NCBI RefSeq assembly: GCF_018612875.1
Contig: NZ_JAGGRI010000018.1
Span: forward strand, 1 to 64,000
Source of the DNA: Lysobacter sp. ISL-50
GTDB lineage: Bacteria > Pseudomonadota > Gammaproteobacteria > Xanthomonadales > Xanthomonadaceae
DNA length: 64,000 bases
Direction: 5' to 3'
Part shown: positions 26,555 through 36,602 of the stretch, piece by piece
Layout of the letters: every line of letters begins with the position of its first letter
Position numbering within the stretch: the stretch's first letter is position 1
Notes under the pieces: model-generated
What the model was told of the DNA's origin: nothing
The model's database searches: none
Seen by the model: the letters and a program-made list of their open reading frames with translations, nothing else
Made by a program: the position numbers and the translations under genes

Positions 26555-27850
26555 ATGTCCATACCCGCCGAAAACTATTACCGCGCCAGTGTCGGCCACG
26601 ACCGTCGATGGTCGCCGCTGGAAGGCCCGGCGCAGGCGAGAGTGTGCGTGATCGGCGGCGGGTTCGCCGGGCTCAACACCGCGTTGGGACTGGCCGAACG
26701 CGGCCTCGACGACGTGCTGCTGATCGAGGCGCAACGGATCGGCCACGGCGCCTCCGGACGCAACGGCGGCTTCGTGTTCGGCGGCTTCTCGCGCGGCGAG
26801 GACGCGCTGCTGCGCGAGCTGGGGCCGCAACGCGCGCGCGCCCTCTACGCCGGCAGCCTGGACGCGGTCGAGCTGATCCGCTCGCGCATCCATCGCCACG
26901 GTATCGACTGCGACGCGACCGAGGCCGGCATCGTCTGGGCCAACTGGTTCCGCGATCCTCACGTGCTGCGCTCGCGCCAGCGACTGCTGGCCGAACACTA
27001 CGACACGCACTGGCAATGGTGGCCGCGCGAGCGCCTGCGCGAACGCGTGCGCAGCCAGCGCTATCACGACGCCTTGTTCGAACCGCAGGCTTTTCACTTT
27101 CATCCGCTCAAGTACGCGCAGGGCATCGCCGCGCTCGCGACCGAACGCGGCGTGCGCGTGCACGAGGGCACCGCGGCGCTCGCGCTCGAACGCGGCCCCT
27201 CGGGCTGGCGCGTGCGCACCGAACGCGGCGAGATCCAGGCCGAGCAGGTGGTGCTGGCCTGCGGCGGCTATCTGGCCGGGCTGCGGCGCGAAGTCGATGC
27301 GGCGGTGATGCCGATCGCGACCTATGTGATGGTGACTGAGCCGCTCGGCGATCGCCTCGACAGCGCGTTGCGCACGCGCGCGGCGGTCTACGACAGCCGC
27401 TTCGCCTTCGACTATTACCGGCCGCTGGCGGACACGCGGCTGCTGTGGGGCGGGCGCATCTCGGTACGCGAACGCTCGCCGCGGCAGGTGCAGCGCCTGC
27501 TTTATCGCGATCTGCTCAAGGTGTTTCCGCAACTGGCCGGGACCCGGGTCGATTACGCCTGGTCCGGGCTGATGAGTTACGCGCGCCACCAGATGCCGCA
27601 GATCGGCCGGGTCGATGACGGCCTGTGGCTGGCGCAGGCCTTCGGCGGCCATGGCGTCGCCCCGACCACGTTTGCCGGCGAAGTGCTGGCCGCGGCGATC
27701 GCGCACGGCGACGAGCGCTGGCGCGAGCTGTCCGACTACGGTCTGGTCTCGGCGATGAAACCCGCCGGTCTGCTGGCCGCGCAGCTGAGCTACAGCTGGG
27801 CGCAGTTCAAGGACCGATGGAAGGACATGACAGAAGGAAGCAAGCGATGA
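26555..27850 (+). CDS. FAD-dependent amine/amino-acid oxidoreductase (DAO family)
   Basis: A 431-residue flavoprotein. The dinucleotide-binding motif VIGGGFAGLNTALGLAERG sits near residue 31, followed by the ATG-like GHGASGRNGGFVFGG motif common to PuuB/OrdL-type gamma-glutamylputrescine oxidases and similar DAO enzymes. The C-terminus has the YAWSGLMSYARHQMPQIGR and FGGHGVAPTTFAG segments that close the FAD site. With agmatine and putrescine genes about 10 kb away a polyamine-type substrate is possible, but nothing in the sequence proves it. Its stop overlaps the start of the next gene (ATGA). Confidence 0.88.
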   Translation: MSIPAENYYRASVGHDRRWSPLEGPAQARVCVIGGGFAGLNTALGLAERGLDDVLLIEAQRIGHGASGRNGGFVFGGFSRGEDALLRELGPQRARALYAGSLDAVELIRSRIHRHGIDCDATEAGIVWANWFRDPHVLRSRQRLLAEHYDTHWQWWPRERLRERVRSQRYHDALFEPQAFHFHPLKYAQGIAALATERGVRVHEGTAALALERGPSGWRVRTERGEIQAEQVVLACGGYLAGLRREVDAAVMPIATYVMVTEPLGDRLDSALRTRAAVYDSRFAFDYYRPLADTRLLWGGRISVRERSPRQVQRLLYRDLLKVFPQLAGTRVDYAWSGLMSYARHQMPQIGRVDDGLWLAQAFGGHGVAPTTFAGEVLAAAIAHGDERWRELSDYGLVSAMKPAGLLAAQLSYSWAQFKDRWKDMTEGSKR

Positions 27851-28221
27851 GTCACGGCAATGCGGGCGAGGGCGGCGGCGAACAAGCGCACGGCCTGATC
27901 GCGTGGAGCGATTTCGAGAAGGTGCTGATCTGCGCCGGCACGGTCACCCAGGTCGAGGAATTCCCGCAGGCGCGCAAGCCGGCGTGGAAGCTGTGGGTGG
28001 ATTTCGGCCCGTACGGGCTGCGCAAGACCAGCGCGCAGATCCGCCATCTGTATTCGGCGGACGAACTGCTCGGACGGCAGATCGTCGGGGTGGTCAATTT
28101 CCCGCCCAAGCAGATCGGGCCGTTCGTGTCCGAGTTCCTGCTGACCGGTTTTCCGACCGAGGAGGGCGTGGTGATCACCACCATCGAGCGGCCGGTGCCG
28201 AACGGGACGCGGCTGGCCTGA
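27847..28221 (+). CDS. tRNA-binding-domain protein (CsaA/EMAPII-like)
   Basis: A 124-residue protein consisting almost entirely of one OB-fold tRNA-binding domain: DFEKVLICAGTVTQVEEFPQARKPAWKLWVDFG, then KTSAQIRHLYSADELLGRQIVGVVNF and SEFLLTGF (all partial views). This is the fold of CsaA, of YgjH and of the C-terminus of methionyl-tRNA synthetase. The first 14 residues are Gly/Glu rich and probably flexible. CsaA has been linked to chaperone and export functions. The start codon overlaps the oxidoreductase stop, an unusual partner for this family. Confidence 0.88.
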   Translation: MSHGNAGEGGGEQAHGLIAWSDFEKVLICAGTVTQVEEFPQARKPAWKLWVDFGPYGLRKTSAQIRHLYSADELLGRQIVGVVNFPPKQIGPFVSEFLLTGFPTEEGVVITTIERPVPNGTRLA

Positions 28222-28469
28222 GGCCGCTGCGCGGTGCGGGGCTTGAGCGCCGCAAGCGCTCCAACTTGCGCCGTTGCGGCGGATTGGCCACGGCGGCGGC
28301 ACAACTTGCAGGCCCGGCAGCGACTCCCAGACCACACCAATACAAAGCCGGCCGCAGATTAACCGGCTTCATTAAGTAAATTTAATGCCGCCAACACGCA
28401 ATAGCGGCGGATCGGTTGCTAGCATCCGGCTGCGATCCACATTCCGATCGCGTTTCAGGGAGATTCGCC

Positions 28470-28778
28470 ATGCGCCGTACGCTCGCCGTTTCGCTCGCTT
28501 CCCTCCTTCTGTCCTTGAGCCTCGGCGCCGTCGCCGCGCCGCAGCCCGCGCCCGCCACCCAGCCCGCATCCGCGACCAAGTCGGCGCCGGCCGCCGCCAC
28601 CGCCGCCAAGCCCGCCGCCGCGGCCCCCGCCAAGTCGGCACCGGCCAAGTCGGCACCGGCCAAGGCCGCGACCGAACGTTGCCGCGACGACAAGGGCAAG
28701 TTCATCGCCTGCGCCAAGAAAGCCGAAACCAAGCACTGCCGCGACGCCAAGGGCAAGTTCACCGCCTGCCCGAAGTAA
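28470..28778 (+). CDS. Exported Ala/Pro/Lys-rich protein with repeated C-R-D-x-x-G-K-F-x-x-C motif
   Basis: A 102-residue protein. A signal peptide (cut near AVAA, residue 23) is followed by a 45-residue Ala/Pro/Lys/Ser tail of APAKSAPAK type, then two copies of a short motif: CRDDKGKFIAC (Cys71, Cys81) and CRDAKGKFTAC (Cys90, Cys100). The cysteines are in equally spaced pairs, so each motif may form a small disulphide loop in the periplasm. ATG 28470 has CAGGGAGA ahead of it. A strong terminator follows at 28853. The linker looks like those that span peptidoglycan. Family and function unknown to me. Confidence 0.8.
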   Translation: MRRTLAVSLASLLLSLSLGAVAAPQPAPATQPASATKSAPAAATAAKPAAAAPAKSAPAKSAPAKAATERCRDDKGKFIACAKKAETKHCRDAKGKFTACPK

Positions 28779-28852
28779 GCCGCGCCGCATCGGCTCGCGT
28801 TTTATTCGCCAGATCGCCGGTCGCGCGCGAGCGCGGCCGCACTGACGACCCG

Positions 28853-28887
28853 CTCCGGCGGACGATCAGCGTCCGCCGGAGTTTTTT
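28853..28887 (+). terminator. Strong terminator after the Cys-motif protein
   Basis: An 11-bp perfect stem CTCCGGCGGAC/GTCCGCCGGAG with a 7-nt loop, followed by six T residues. Confidence 0.9.
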
Positions 28888-29022
28888 CCTCAGATCGGGG
28901 CCGTCGCCGAGGCGGCTGAATCGCCTGACGGATCGGCTATGCAAGCCGATGCCACTGGCGCCCAGCGAACACCATCGCGACCGCGAAGCAGTGGATGCGA
29001 ATCCAAGCGCGACCAACGCGAC

Positions 29023-29748
29023 TCAGAACACGCCCGGCACCAGCCACCAGCTGCGCGTCTTGTACGCGGCCCATTGCGGGTAGCGCGACATGCTGGCTTC
29101 CTTCATCGCCATGTTCACCGCGAACAGACCCAGCCATACCCAGGCCAGTACCAGCGCCGGCAGCCAGTGCCAGACCATCAGCGCGAAGCTGCCGTAGATC
29201 ATGATTTCGCCGAGATAATTCGGGTGGCGGACATAGCGGAACATGCCGTCGTCGATCAAGCCGCGGCGCAGGCGCAAGGTGAAATACTTTTGCGCATCGG
29301 CGGCTATCATGATCGCGCAGCCCAGGATGCAAAGGCTGATGCACAGGCAGAACCAGGCCGCGTCCGGCAGCGGATAGTCGGGCCGCGCCGTGCCGGAGAT
29401 CAGCAACCAACCGAACACCCAGTACCAACCCAGCACGCTCAGGAACGAGTTGATGCCGCCGCCGATCGTCACCTTGACCTGCCAGCTCGGGTCCGGAAAC
29501 GTCAGGTCCTTGATGATCCAGACCAGGCCGTAACTGCCGTGCATCGCCAGGTAGATCCACGCCGCGGTGGAGGTGTTGTGGTAACAGGCGATCAAGGCGC
29601 CGAGAAAGAAGAACGTGCCGGCCTTCTGGAAATTCACCACCCAGGCAAGTTTCCACGGCCGCGGGCCGCCGAGGAAATCCTGCGACAGGTAAGTGGTGAG
29701 GCGGCGCATCGCGACGGCCCAGCCGGGCGGCGAGACTGATTCGTTCAT
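29023..29748 (-). CDS. Integral membrane protein of the DUF1295/isoprenylcysteine methyltransferase-like group
   Basis: A 241-residue polytopic protein with about six hydrophobic helices. Near the C-terminus is the MFRYVRHPNYLGEIMIYG motif, the hallmark of the steroid 5-alpha-reductase/ICMT/DUF1295 superfamily, where it binds a cofactor or SAM. A late Arg/Tyr/Pro segment (MSRYPQWAAYKTRS) is also typical. Start ATG 29748 (MNESVSPPG) was preferred over a longer frame with a Pro-rich lead. No close neighbour on the same strand, so its reaction is undetermined; lipid or quinone modification is a guess. Confidence 0.8.
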   Translation of the reverse strand: MNESVSPPGWAVAMRRLTTYLSQDFLGGPRPWKLAWVVNFQKAGTFFFLGALIACYHNTSTAAWIYLAMHGSYGLVWIIKDLTFPDPSWQVKVTIGGGINSFLSVLGWYWVFGWLLISGTARPDYPLPDAAWFCLCISLCILGCAIMIAADAQKYFTLRLRRGLIDDGMFRYVRHPNYLGEIMIYGSFALMVWHWLPALVLAWVWLGLFAVNMAMKEASMSRYPQWAAYKTRSWWLVPGVF

Positions 29749-29904
29749 GGGTGACCGGTTCCGAAGGACGTGCGTATCAACGCTGCATCCCATCATGCCG
29801 CCCGCGCCGGATACAGGGGCGGATGCGGCCAAATGCGCAGGCAAAAAAAGAACCCCGGGTTATGCCCGGAGCTCTTCAGCGCAAAGCGCGATGCCGCGTT
29901 CGGC

Positions 29905-31110
<1,206 letters not shown>

Positions 31111-31126
31111 GGCTTTCTCCGAAAGC

Positions 31127-31156
31127 CGGGAATCGGGAATCGGGAATCGGGAATCG
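31127..31156. repeat. CGGGAAT heptamer run in the fad spacer
   Basis: Four tandem CGGGAAT units plus CG. A facing, imperfect run of the complementary GATTCCC type lies at 31258-31283 at the end of the upstream gene, so the two could pair in the mRNA. Confidence 0.8.
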
Positions 31157-31284
31157 TCGAAGCACAGGCCCGGCGATGTTCCGATTCGATTCTTGCTCCC
31201 GGTTTTTTTCTATATGGGGGCAGGAGAGGGGAAACGGGAGAAGAAGCCGTGCTTCTGCGATTCCCGATTCCCCATTCCCGATTC

Positions 31285-33660
31285 TCAGTTCCTAAGCGGC
31301 TTGCCGGTCTTGAGCATGTGCGCGATGCGCTCCTGGGTCTTGGGCATCTGCGCCAAGGCCACGAAGTGTTCGCGCTCGAGCTTGAGCAGCCATTCCTCAT
31401 CGACCAGCGCGCCGCGATCGACTTCGCCGCCGCAGATCACGGTGGCGATGCGGGTGGCGATCTCGTAGTCGTGCTTTGATATGAAACGGCCTTCCAGCAT
31501 GTTCACCAGCATCATCTTGAAGGTGGCGATGCCGACGTCGCCGGCGACCTGGATGCGGCGGCCGGGCAGGGGCGGGCGGTAGCCGCTTTCGGCCAGCGCG
31601 CGCGCCTGCGCCTTGGCCACGTGCAGCAGTTCGAAGGCGTTGAACACGACGCGGTCGCTGTCGCGGGCCAGCTTGAGTTCGCGCGCTTCGACGGCCGAGG
31701 TCGAGACCTTGCCCATCGCCACGCTCTCGAACGCGGTCTTGAGTTCGGCGAACACGTCGCCGCCCGGACCGGCCGCTTCCGAAGCGCGCACCGCGAATTC
31801 CTTCAGGCCGCCGCCGGCCGGCAGCAGGCCGACGCCGGCCTCGACCAGGCCGATGTAGCTTTCCAGCGCGAACACGCTGCGCGCCGAATGCATCTGGAAT
31901 TCGCAGCCGCCGCCGAGGGCGAGGCCGCGCACCGCCGCGACCACCGGCACCAGCGAATACTTGATGCGCTGGCTGGTGGCCTGGAAGTTGGCCACCATCG
32001 CCTCGAAGCCCTTCAGATCGCCGGCCTGCAGCAGGCCCAGCGCGCCGGACAGATCGGCGCCGGCCGAGAACGGCTCCTTCGGCTGCCAGATCACCACGCC
32101 CTTGAACTTCTTCTCGGCGATGGCGATGGCTTCCTGGATGCCGTTGAGCACGTGGTCGTTGACCGTGTGCATCTTGGTCTTGAAGCTGATCACCGCGATG
32201 TCGTCGCCGTCGTCGGCCCACAGGCGGATGCCGTCGTTCTCGAACACGGTCTGGCCCTGCGAGAACTTCTCGCCGAGCAGCGCATCGGGGAAACGCTGGC
32301 GCGCATATACCGGGTTGGACGAACGCGGCACCTGGGCGTTGCGGCCCGGGCTGTAGCTGCCGTCCTTGCCGTGCACGCCTTCGCGGCCGTCGAACACCCA
32401 GTTCGGCAGCGCCGCGCTGGCCATGGTCTTGCCGGCGACGATGTCTTCCGCGATCCAGTCGGCGACCTGCTTCCAGCCCGCGGCCTGCCAGGTTTCGAAC
32501 GGGCCCAGCGACCAGCCGTAGCCCCAGCGCATGGCGAAATCGACATCGCGCGCGGTGTCGGCGATCGATTCCAGATGGAAGGCGCTGTAGTGGAAGGTGT
32601 CGCGGAAGGTCGCCCACAGGAACTGCGCCTGCGCATTGGTGCTGGCGCGCAGCGCGGCGAACTTCTTCGCCGGGTCCTTTTCCTTCAGCAGCGCGGCGAC
32701 GTCGGCATCGAGCTCGCCGGCGCTGACGCGGTAATCCTGCGCTTTCAGGTCCAGCACCAGGATGTCCTTGCCCTTCTTGGTGTAGAAGCCGGCGCCGGCC
32801 TTCTGGCCCAGCGCGCCTTTCTCGACCAGCGCGGTCAACCACTTCGGCGACTTGAAGTACGGATGCCACGGATCGTCGGGCAGGGTGTCGGCCATGGTCT
32901 TGATGACGTGGGCCATCGTGTCCAGGCCGACCACGTCGGCGGTGCGGTAGGTGGCCGACTTCGGACGGCCGATGGCCGGGCCGGTCAGCGCATCGACGGT
33001 GTCGAAGCCCAGGCCGAATTGTTCCGTGTGGTGCATGGCGGCCAGCATCGAGAACACGCCGACGCGGTTGCCGATGAAGTTCGGGGTGTCCTTGGCGATC
33101 ACCACGCCCTTGCCCAGGGTCGTGGTCAGGAAGGTTTCCAGGCCTTCCAGCACCGAGGCGTCGGTGCTCTTGGCCGGGATCAGCTCGGCCAGGTGCATGT
33201 AGCGCGGCGGGTTGAAGAAATGCACGCCGAGGAAGCGGTGGCGCAGCTGCTCGGGCAGCACTTCGGAAAGCTTGTTGATGCCCAGGCCGGAGGTGTTGGA
33301 GGCCAGCACGGTGTGATCGGCCACGAACGGGGCGATCTTCTTGTACAGGTCCTGCTTCCAGTCCATGCGTTCGGCGATCGCCTCGATGATGAGGTCGCAG
33401 CCGCGCAGCTGTTCCAGGCCGGTGTCGTAGTTGGCGGCGGTCAGGCGCTCGGCCAGGGCCTTGCTGGCCAGCGGCGCCGGGCTGAGCTTGGCCAGATTGG
33501 CGATGGCCTTGTTGACGACACCGTTGGGATCGCCTTCTTTCGCGGCCAGGTCGAACAGGACCGTATCGACGCCGGCATTGGTGAGGTGCGCGGCGATCTG
33601 GGCGCCCATGACGCCGGCCCCGAGGACCGCGGCGCGACGGACTAGCAATTGGTTGGACAT
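31285..33660 (-). CDS. fadN: Bifunctional 3-hydroxyacyl-CoA dehydrogenase/enoyl-CoA hydratase, FadN type
   Basis: A 791-residue beta-oxidation enzyme. The NAD-binding 3-hydroxyacyl-CoA dehydrogenase domain comes first (VLGAGVMGAQIAAHLTNAG, residue 13 on; NTSGLGINKLSEVLPEQ; FFNPPRYMHLAELIP) and the crotonase fold comes last (KGVVIWQPKEPFSAGADLSG; RGLALGGGCEFQMHS, about residues 530-610). This order is the reverse of E. coli FadB and matches Bacillus FadN (YusL). The oxyanion GGGCEF and catalytic Glu regions are intact. It lies between a TetR regulator and fadA on one strand. Confidence 0.93.
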   Translation of the reverse strand: MSNQLLVRRAAVLGAGVMGAQIAAHLTNAGVDTVLFDLAAKEGDPNGVVNKAIANLAKLSPAPLASKALAERLTAANYDTGLEQLRGCDLIIEAIAERMDWKQDLYKKIAPFVADHTVLASNTSGLGINKLSEVLPEQLRHRFLGVHFFNPPRYMHLAELIPAKSTDASVLEGLETFLTTTLGKGVVIAKDTPNFIGNRVGVFSMLAAMHHTEQFGLGFDTVDALTGPAIGRPKSATYRTADVVGLDTMAHVIKTMADTLPDDPWHPYFKSPKWLTALVEKGALGQKAGAGFYTKKGKDILVLDLKAQDYRVSAGELDADVAALLKEKDPAKKFAALRASTNAQAQFLWATFRDTFHYSAFHLESIADTARDVDFAMRWGYGWSLGPFETWQAAGWKQVADWIAEDIVAGKTMASAALPNWVFDGREGVHGKDGSYSPGRNAQVPRSSNPVYARQRFPDALLGEKFSQGQTVFENDGIRLWADDGDDIAVISFKTKMHTVNDHVLNGIQEAIAIAEKKFKGVVIWQPKEPFSAGADLSGALGLLQAGDLKGFEAMVANFQATSQRIKYSLVPVVAAVRGLALGGGCEFQMHSARSVFALESYIGLVEAGVGLLPAGGGLKEFAVRASEAAGPGGDVFAELKTAFESVAMGKVSTSAVEARELKLARDSDRVVFNAFELLHVAKAQARALAESGYRPPLPGRRIQVAGDVGIATFKMMLVNMLEGRFISKHDYEIATRIATVICGGEVDRGALVDEEWLLKLEREHFVALAQMPKTQERIAHMLKTGKPLRN

Positions 33661-33831
33661 CGTCTACAACTCCTTGAAGGAATTCGAGAATCTGGGACGT
33701 GGCGAGGGGAGGTACTCACGCGGGCACTGGCTGCATCCAGCGCGGGCTCGCTGAGCGCGGGCGGGTGGGAGTCACCGGTGCACTGGGCACGCCGGCGGCG
33801 CCGGTCCCCGCCGGGACCGGGCCTGCGCCGC

Positions 33832-34452
33832 TCAGCTCTTGAAGCCGGCGGCGGCGAAACGGATCAGTTCGCGGGCAGCGCGTTCACGATGCGCCGACTC
33901 GGTGACACCGGCGGGACGCTTGATCAGGCCGAAATCGGCCATGGCGTAGGTCAGCGAGCCGGCCAGGAAGTCCAGGCGCCAGTACAGCTCTTCCTTGCTC
34001 AGCCCGGGCACCGCCACGGCGATGGCCTTGGCGAATTCGCGCAGCACGTGGCCGTAGTGGTCGGACAGGAACTTGCGCAGGCTGTCGTTCTTCTCGGCGT
34101 AGGCGCGGGCGATGACCCGCACGAAGGCGCCGCCGCCGTTGCGGTCCTGGGCCAGGGCCAGGGCGGGTTGGACGAACGCGGCCAGGATCGGCTCCAGTTC
34201 GCCCGGATGCTGGGCGATGGCGGCCTTGAGCGCGCTCATGCGTTGCTCGGTCATCTCGTCCATGCGACGGCGGAACACCTCGTTGACGAGGTTTTCCTTG
34301 CTGCCGAAGTGGTAATTGACCGCGGCGATATTGACGTCGGCGCGGCTGGTGACCTGGCGCAGCGAGGTTCCGCTGAAGCCGAACTGGGCGAACAGCTCTT
34401 CGGCGGCGCCGAGGATGCGGTCCTTGGTCGAAAAATGCGCGGTGGTGGACAT
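33832..34452 (-). CDS. TetR-family regulator of fatty-acid degradation (PsrA-like)
   Basis: A 206-residue repressor. The helix-turn-helix STKDRILGAAEELFAQFGF...SLRQVTSRADVNIAAVNYHFGSKENLV is close to PsrA/CerR-type TetR proteins. The C-terminal domain is helical with a conserved LDFLAGSLTYAMADFG stretch. Start ATG 34452 (MSTTAHFSTKD) is favoured; the much longer open frame upstream is chance. It lies 171 bp before the fadN-fadA pair on the same strand. A perfect PsrA-consensus palindrome lies 65 bp ahead of its start, so it probably represses itself and the operon until acyl-CoA is present. Confidence 0.88.
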   Translation of the reverse strand: MSTTAHFSTKDRILGAAEELFAQFGFSGTSLRQVTSRADVNIAAVNYHFGSKENLVNEVFRRRMDEMTEQRMSALKAAIAQHPGELEPILAAFVQPALALAQDRNGGGAFVRVIARAYAEKNDSLRKFLSDHYGHVLREFAKAIAVAVPGLSKEELYWRLDFLAGSLTYAMADFGLIKRPAGVTESAHRERAARELIRFAAAGFKS

Positions 34453-34516
34453 GCGGTCGGGCGGACTCCGGAAACAGTGGGGGACGGCTGGCGGCGGTCT
34501 TGAAGCGGCGGCATGA

Positions 34517-34534
34517 ATCAAACGCTTGTTTGAT
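34517..34534. promoter_or_regulatory. PsrA-type operator palindrome
   Basis: ATCAAAC-GCTT-GTTTGAT is a perfect inverted repeat with 7-bp arms. It fits the published PsrA consensus of G/C-AAAC, 2-4 bases, GTTT-G/C, and it is the only such site I see nearby. Position ahead of the TetR gene supports autoregulation. Confidence 0.75.
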
Positions 34535-34849
34535 GCTAGTCCGCGGGGCGAGGGCGCGTCAATCCGCCCGCCTGACCGGATCGGTCGGTTTGCGGGGCGG
34601 CCGGGCGGCGGCAATGTGTCGTGGTTTGCACAATCGCGTGCCGGCCGCGCCGGAGCGATCCCGGTCTCATCGCGAAACCGACTTCGGTGTCGCCCGAAAC
34701 CGGTGTGCCATCGCATCCAGGGTGTGGCGACGGGCTCGCGGTTACATGTAGAATTACGGGAGCCATATCGGCTAAACCCGCGTTTCGTCGCGGGTTTTCT
34801 GTTATTCTCAGGGCCGACCGTAAGCGGCCCGCCTACCCGGAGACTTTCC
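34535..34849. other. Divergent spacer between the TetR gene and ndk
   Basis: No gene. The left end holds the regulator's promoter and operator; the right end holds a possible ndk promoter (TAGAAT at 34749-34754) and the hairpin at 34774-34800. Confidence 0.5.
34774..34800 (+). terminator. Terminator-like hairpin in the ndk leader
   Basis: A perfect 9-bp stem AAACCCGCG/CGCGGGTTT with a 6-nt loop and a short T-run, only about 50 bp ahead of the ndk ATG. No plus-strand gene ends nearby that would need it, so it may act as an attenuator of ndk. Confidence 0.6.
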
Positions 34850-35275
34850 ATGGCGCTGGAGCGCACCCTGTCCATCATCAAGCCCGACGCCGTCGCCAAG
34901 AACGTCATCGGCGAGATCTATTCCCGTTTCGAAAAGGCCGGCCTGAAGGTCGTGGCTTCCAAGATGAAGCACCTGTCGAAGCAGGAAGCCGAAGGCTTCT
35001 ACGCCGTGCATCGCGAGCGTCCGTTCTTCGCCGCCCTGGTCGAGTTCATGATCAGCGGTCCGGTGGTGATCCAGGCGCTGCAGGGCGACAACGCCGTGCT
35101 CAAGCACCGCGATCTGATGGGCGCCACCAATCCGAAGGACGCCGCGCCGGGCACGATCCGCGCCGACTTCGCCGACAGCATCGACGCCAACGCCGTGCAC
35201 GGTTCGGACAGCCTGGAGAATGCCGCGATCGAAATCGCGTACTTCTTCCCGGCCACCGACGTGTATCCGCGCTAA
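34850..35275 (+). CDS. ndk: Nucleoside diphosphate kinase
   Basis: A 141-residue enzyme that equilibrates NTP pools through a phosphohistidine. [15 protein letters not shown] at the start and catalytic His117 in NAVHGSDS are exact family motifs; length is typical. ATG 34850 has CCCGGAGACT ahead. It is followed 19 bp after its stop by rlmN, so ndk-rlmN-pilF-rodZ may share a transcript, the same order as in other gammaproteobacteria. Confidence 0.97.
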   Translation: MALERTLSIIKPDAVAKNVIGEIYSRFEKAGLKVVASKMKHLSKQEAEGFYAVHRERPFFAALVEFMISGPVVIQALQGDNAVLKHRDLMGATNPKDAAPGTIRADFADSIDANAVHGSDSLENAAIEIAYFFPATDVYPR

Positions 35276-35294
35276 GCCACGCAACGAGTACGAC

Positions 35295-36602
35295 GTGAAC
35301 GATATCCGCGACACCGCAAACGATCTTCCGCTCGCCGGCGACACGCCCACGACGGAATCCGCGGTGCGCGCGGACATCGAGATCGTAAACGTTACCGGCA
35401 AGACCACGGCGCCGATGTCCCTCGGCGCCATGGTCCCCGACAACGGCAAGACCAATCTGTTCGATCTCGACCGCATCCAGCTCGAAGACTTCTTCGAGCA
35501 GACCCTCGGCGAGAAGCGCTATCGCGCGCATCAGGTGATGAAGTGGATCCATCACCGTTACGTCACCGATTTCCACGACATGACCGACCTGGGCAAGGTG
35601 CTGCGCGCCAAGCTCGAAGCGCATGCGCAAGTGCGCGCGCCGATGGTCGTGTTCGACAAGCCTTCCACCGACGGCACGCACAAGTGGCTGCTCGGCATGG
35701 ACCCGAAGAACGCCATCGAGGCGGTCTTCATCCCCGACAAGGGCCGCGGCACGCTGTGCGTGTCCTCGCAGGTCGGTTGCGCGCTGAACTGCCAGTTCTG
35801 CTCGACCGCGACCCAGGGTTTCAACCGCAATCTTTCGACCGCCGAGATCATCGGCCAGGTCTGGGTCGCGGCGCGTCACCTCGGCAACGTCCCGCATCAG
35901 CAGCGCAAGCTCACCAACGTGGTGATGATGGGCATGGGCGAGCCGCTGGCGAATTTCGACAACGTCGTGCGCGCCATGAGCATCATGCGCGACGACCTGG
36001 GCTACGGCCTGGCCAACAAGCGTGTCACCCTGTCCACCGCCGGCATGGTGCCGATGATCGACAAGCTCGGCGAGGTCAGCGACGTGTCGCTGGCGGTGTC
36101 GCTGCACGCGGCCAACGACGAGCTGCGCAGCCAGCTGGTGCCGCTCAACAAGAAATACCCGATCGAACAACTGATGGACGCCTGCGTGCGCTACGCGCTG
36201 CGCAAGCGCGGCACCTCGGTCACCTTCGAATACACCCTGATGAAGGGCGTCAACGATCAGCCGACCCATGCGCGCCAGCTGGTGCGCCTGCTGCGCCAGT
36301 TCGACAACGCGGTGCAGATGAAGGACGCGGCCAAGGTCAACCTGATCCCGTTCAATCCGTTCCCCGGTACGCGCTTCGAGCGCCCGGACGAAGCGGCGAT
36401 CCGCGCCTTCCAGAAACTGCTCAACGACGCCGGCATGATCGCGCCGGTGCGGCGCACCCGCGGCGACGATATCGACGCGGCCTGCGGCCAGCTCAAGGGC
36501 CAGGTCATGGACCGCACCCGGCGCCAGGCCGAGTTCCGCAAACAACTGCAAGCCCAGGGCTTGGATGGACAGAGCAGGGATATGGGCGATGCCGCGGCTT
36601 GA
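35295..36602 (+). CDS. rlmN: 23S rRNA (adenine-2503-C2) / tRNA-37 methyltransferase
   Basis: A radical-SAM methyltransferase that adds a methyl group to C2 of A2503 in 23S rRNA and A37 of some tRNAs. The 4Fe-4S motif CALNCQFC is followed by [10 protein letters not shown] and [13 protein letters not shown]; a catalytic Cys lies in the C-terminal [13 protein letters not shown]. Start is uncertain: GTG 35295 gives 435 residues with an extra 40-residue N-terminal tail; ATG 35415 gives 395, closer to the usual 380-400. No good ribosome site separates them. The end overlaps the next gene. Confidence 0.93.
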   Translation: MNDIRDTANDLPLAGDTPTTESAVRADIEIVNVTGKTTAPMSLGAMVPDNGKTNLFDLDRIQLEDFFEQTLGEKRYRAHQVMKWIHHRYVTDFHDMTDLGKVLRAKLEAHAQVRAPMVVFDKPSTDGTHKWLLGMDPKNAIEAVFIPDKGRGTLCVSSQVGCALNCQFCSTATQGFNRNLSTAEIIGQVWVAARHLGNVPHQQRKLTNVVMMGMGEPLANFDNVVRAMSIMRDDLGYGLANKRVTLSTAGMVPMIDKLGEVSDVSLAVSLHAANDELRSQLVPLNKKYPIEQLMDACVRYALRKRGTSVTFEYTLMKGVNDQPTHARQLVRLLRQFDNAVQMKDAAKVNLIPFNPFPGTRFERPDEAAIRAFQKLLNDAGMIAPVRRTRGDDIDAACGQLKGQVMDRTRRQAEFRKQLQAQGLDGQSRDMGDAAA

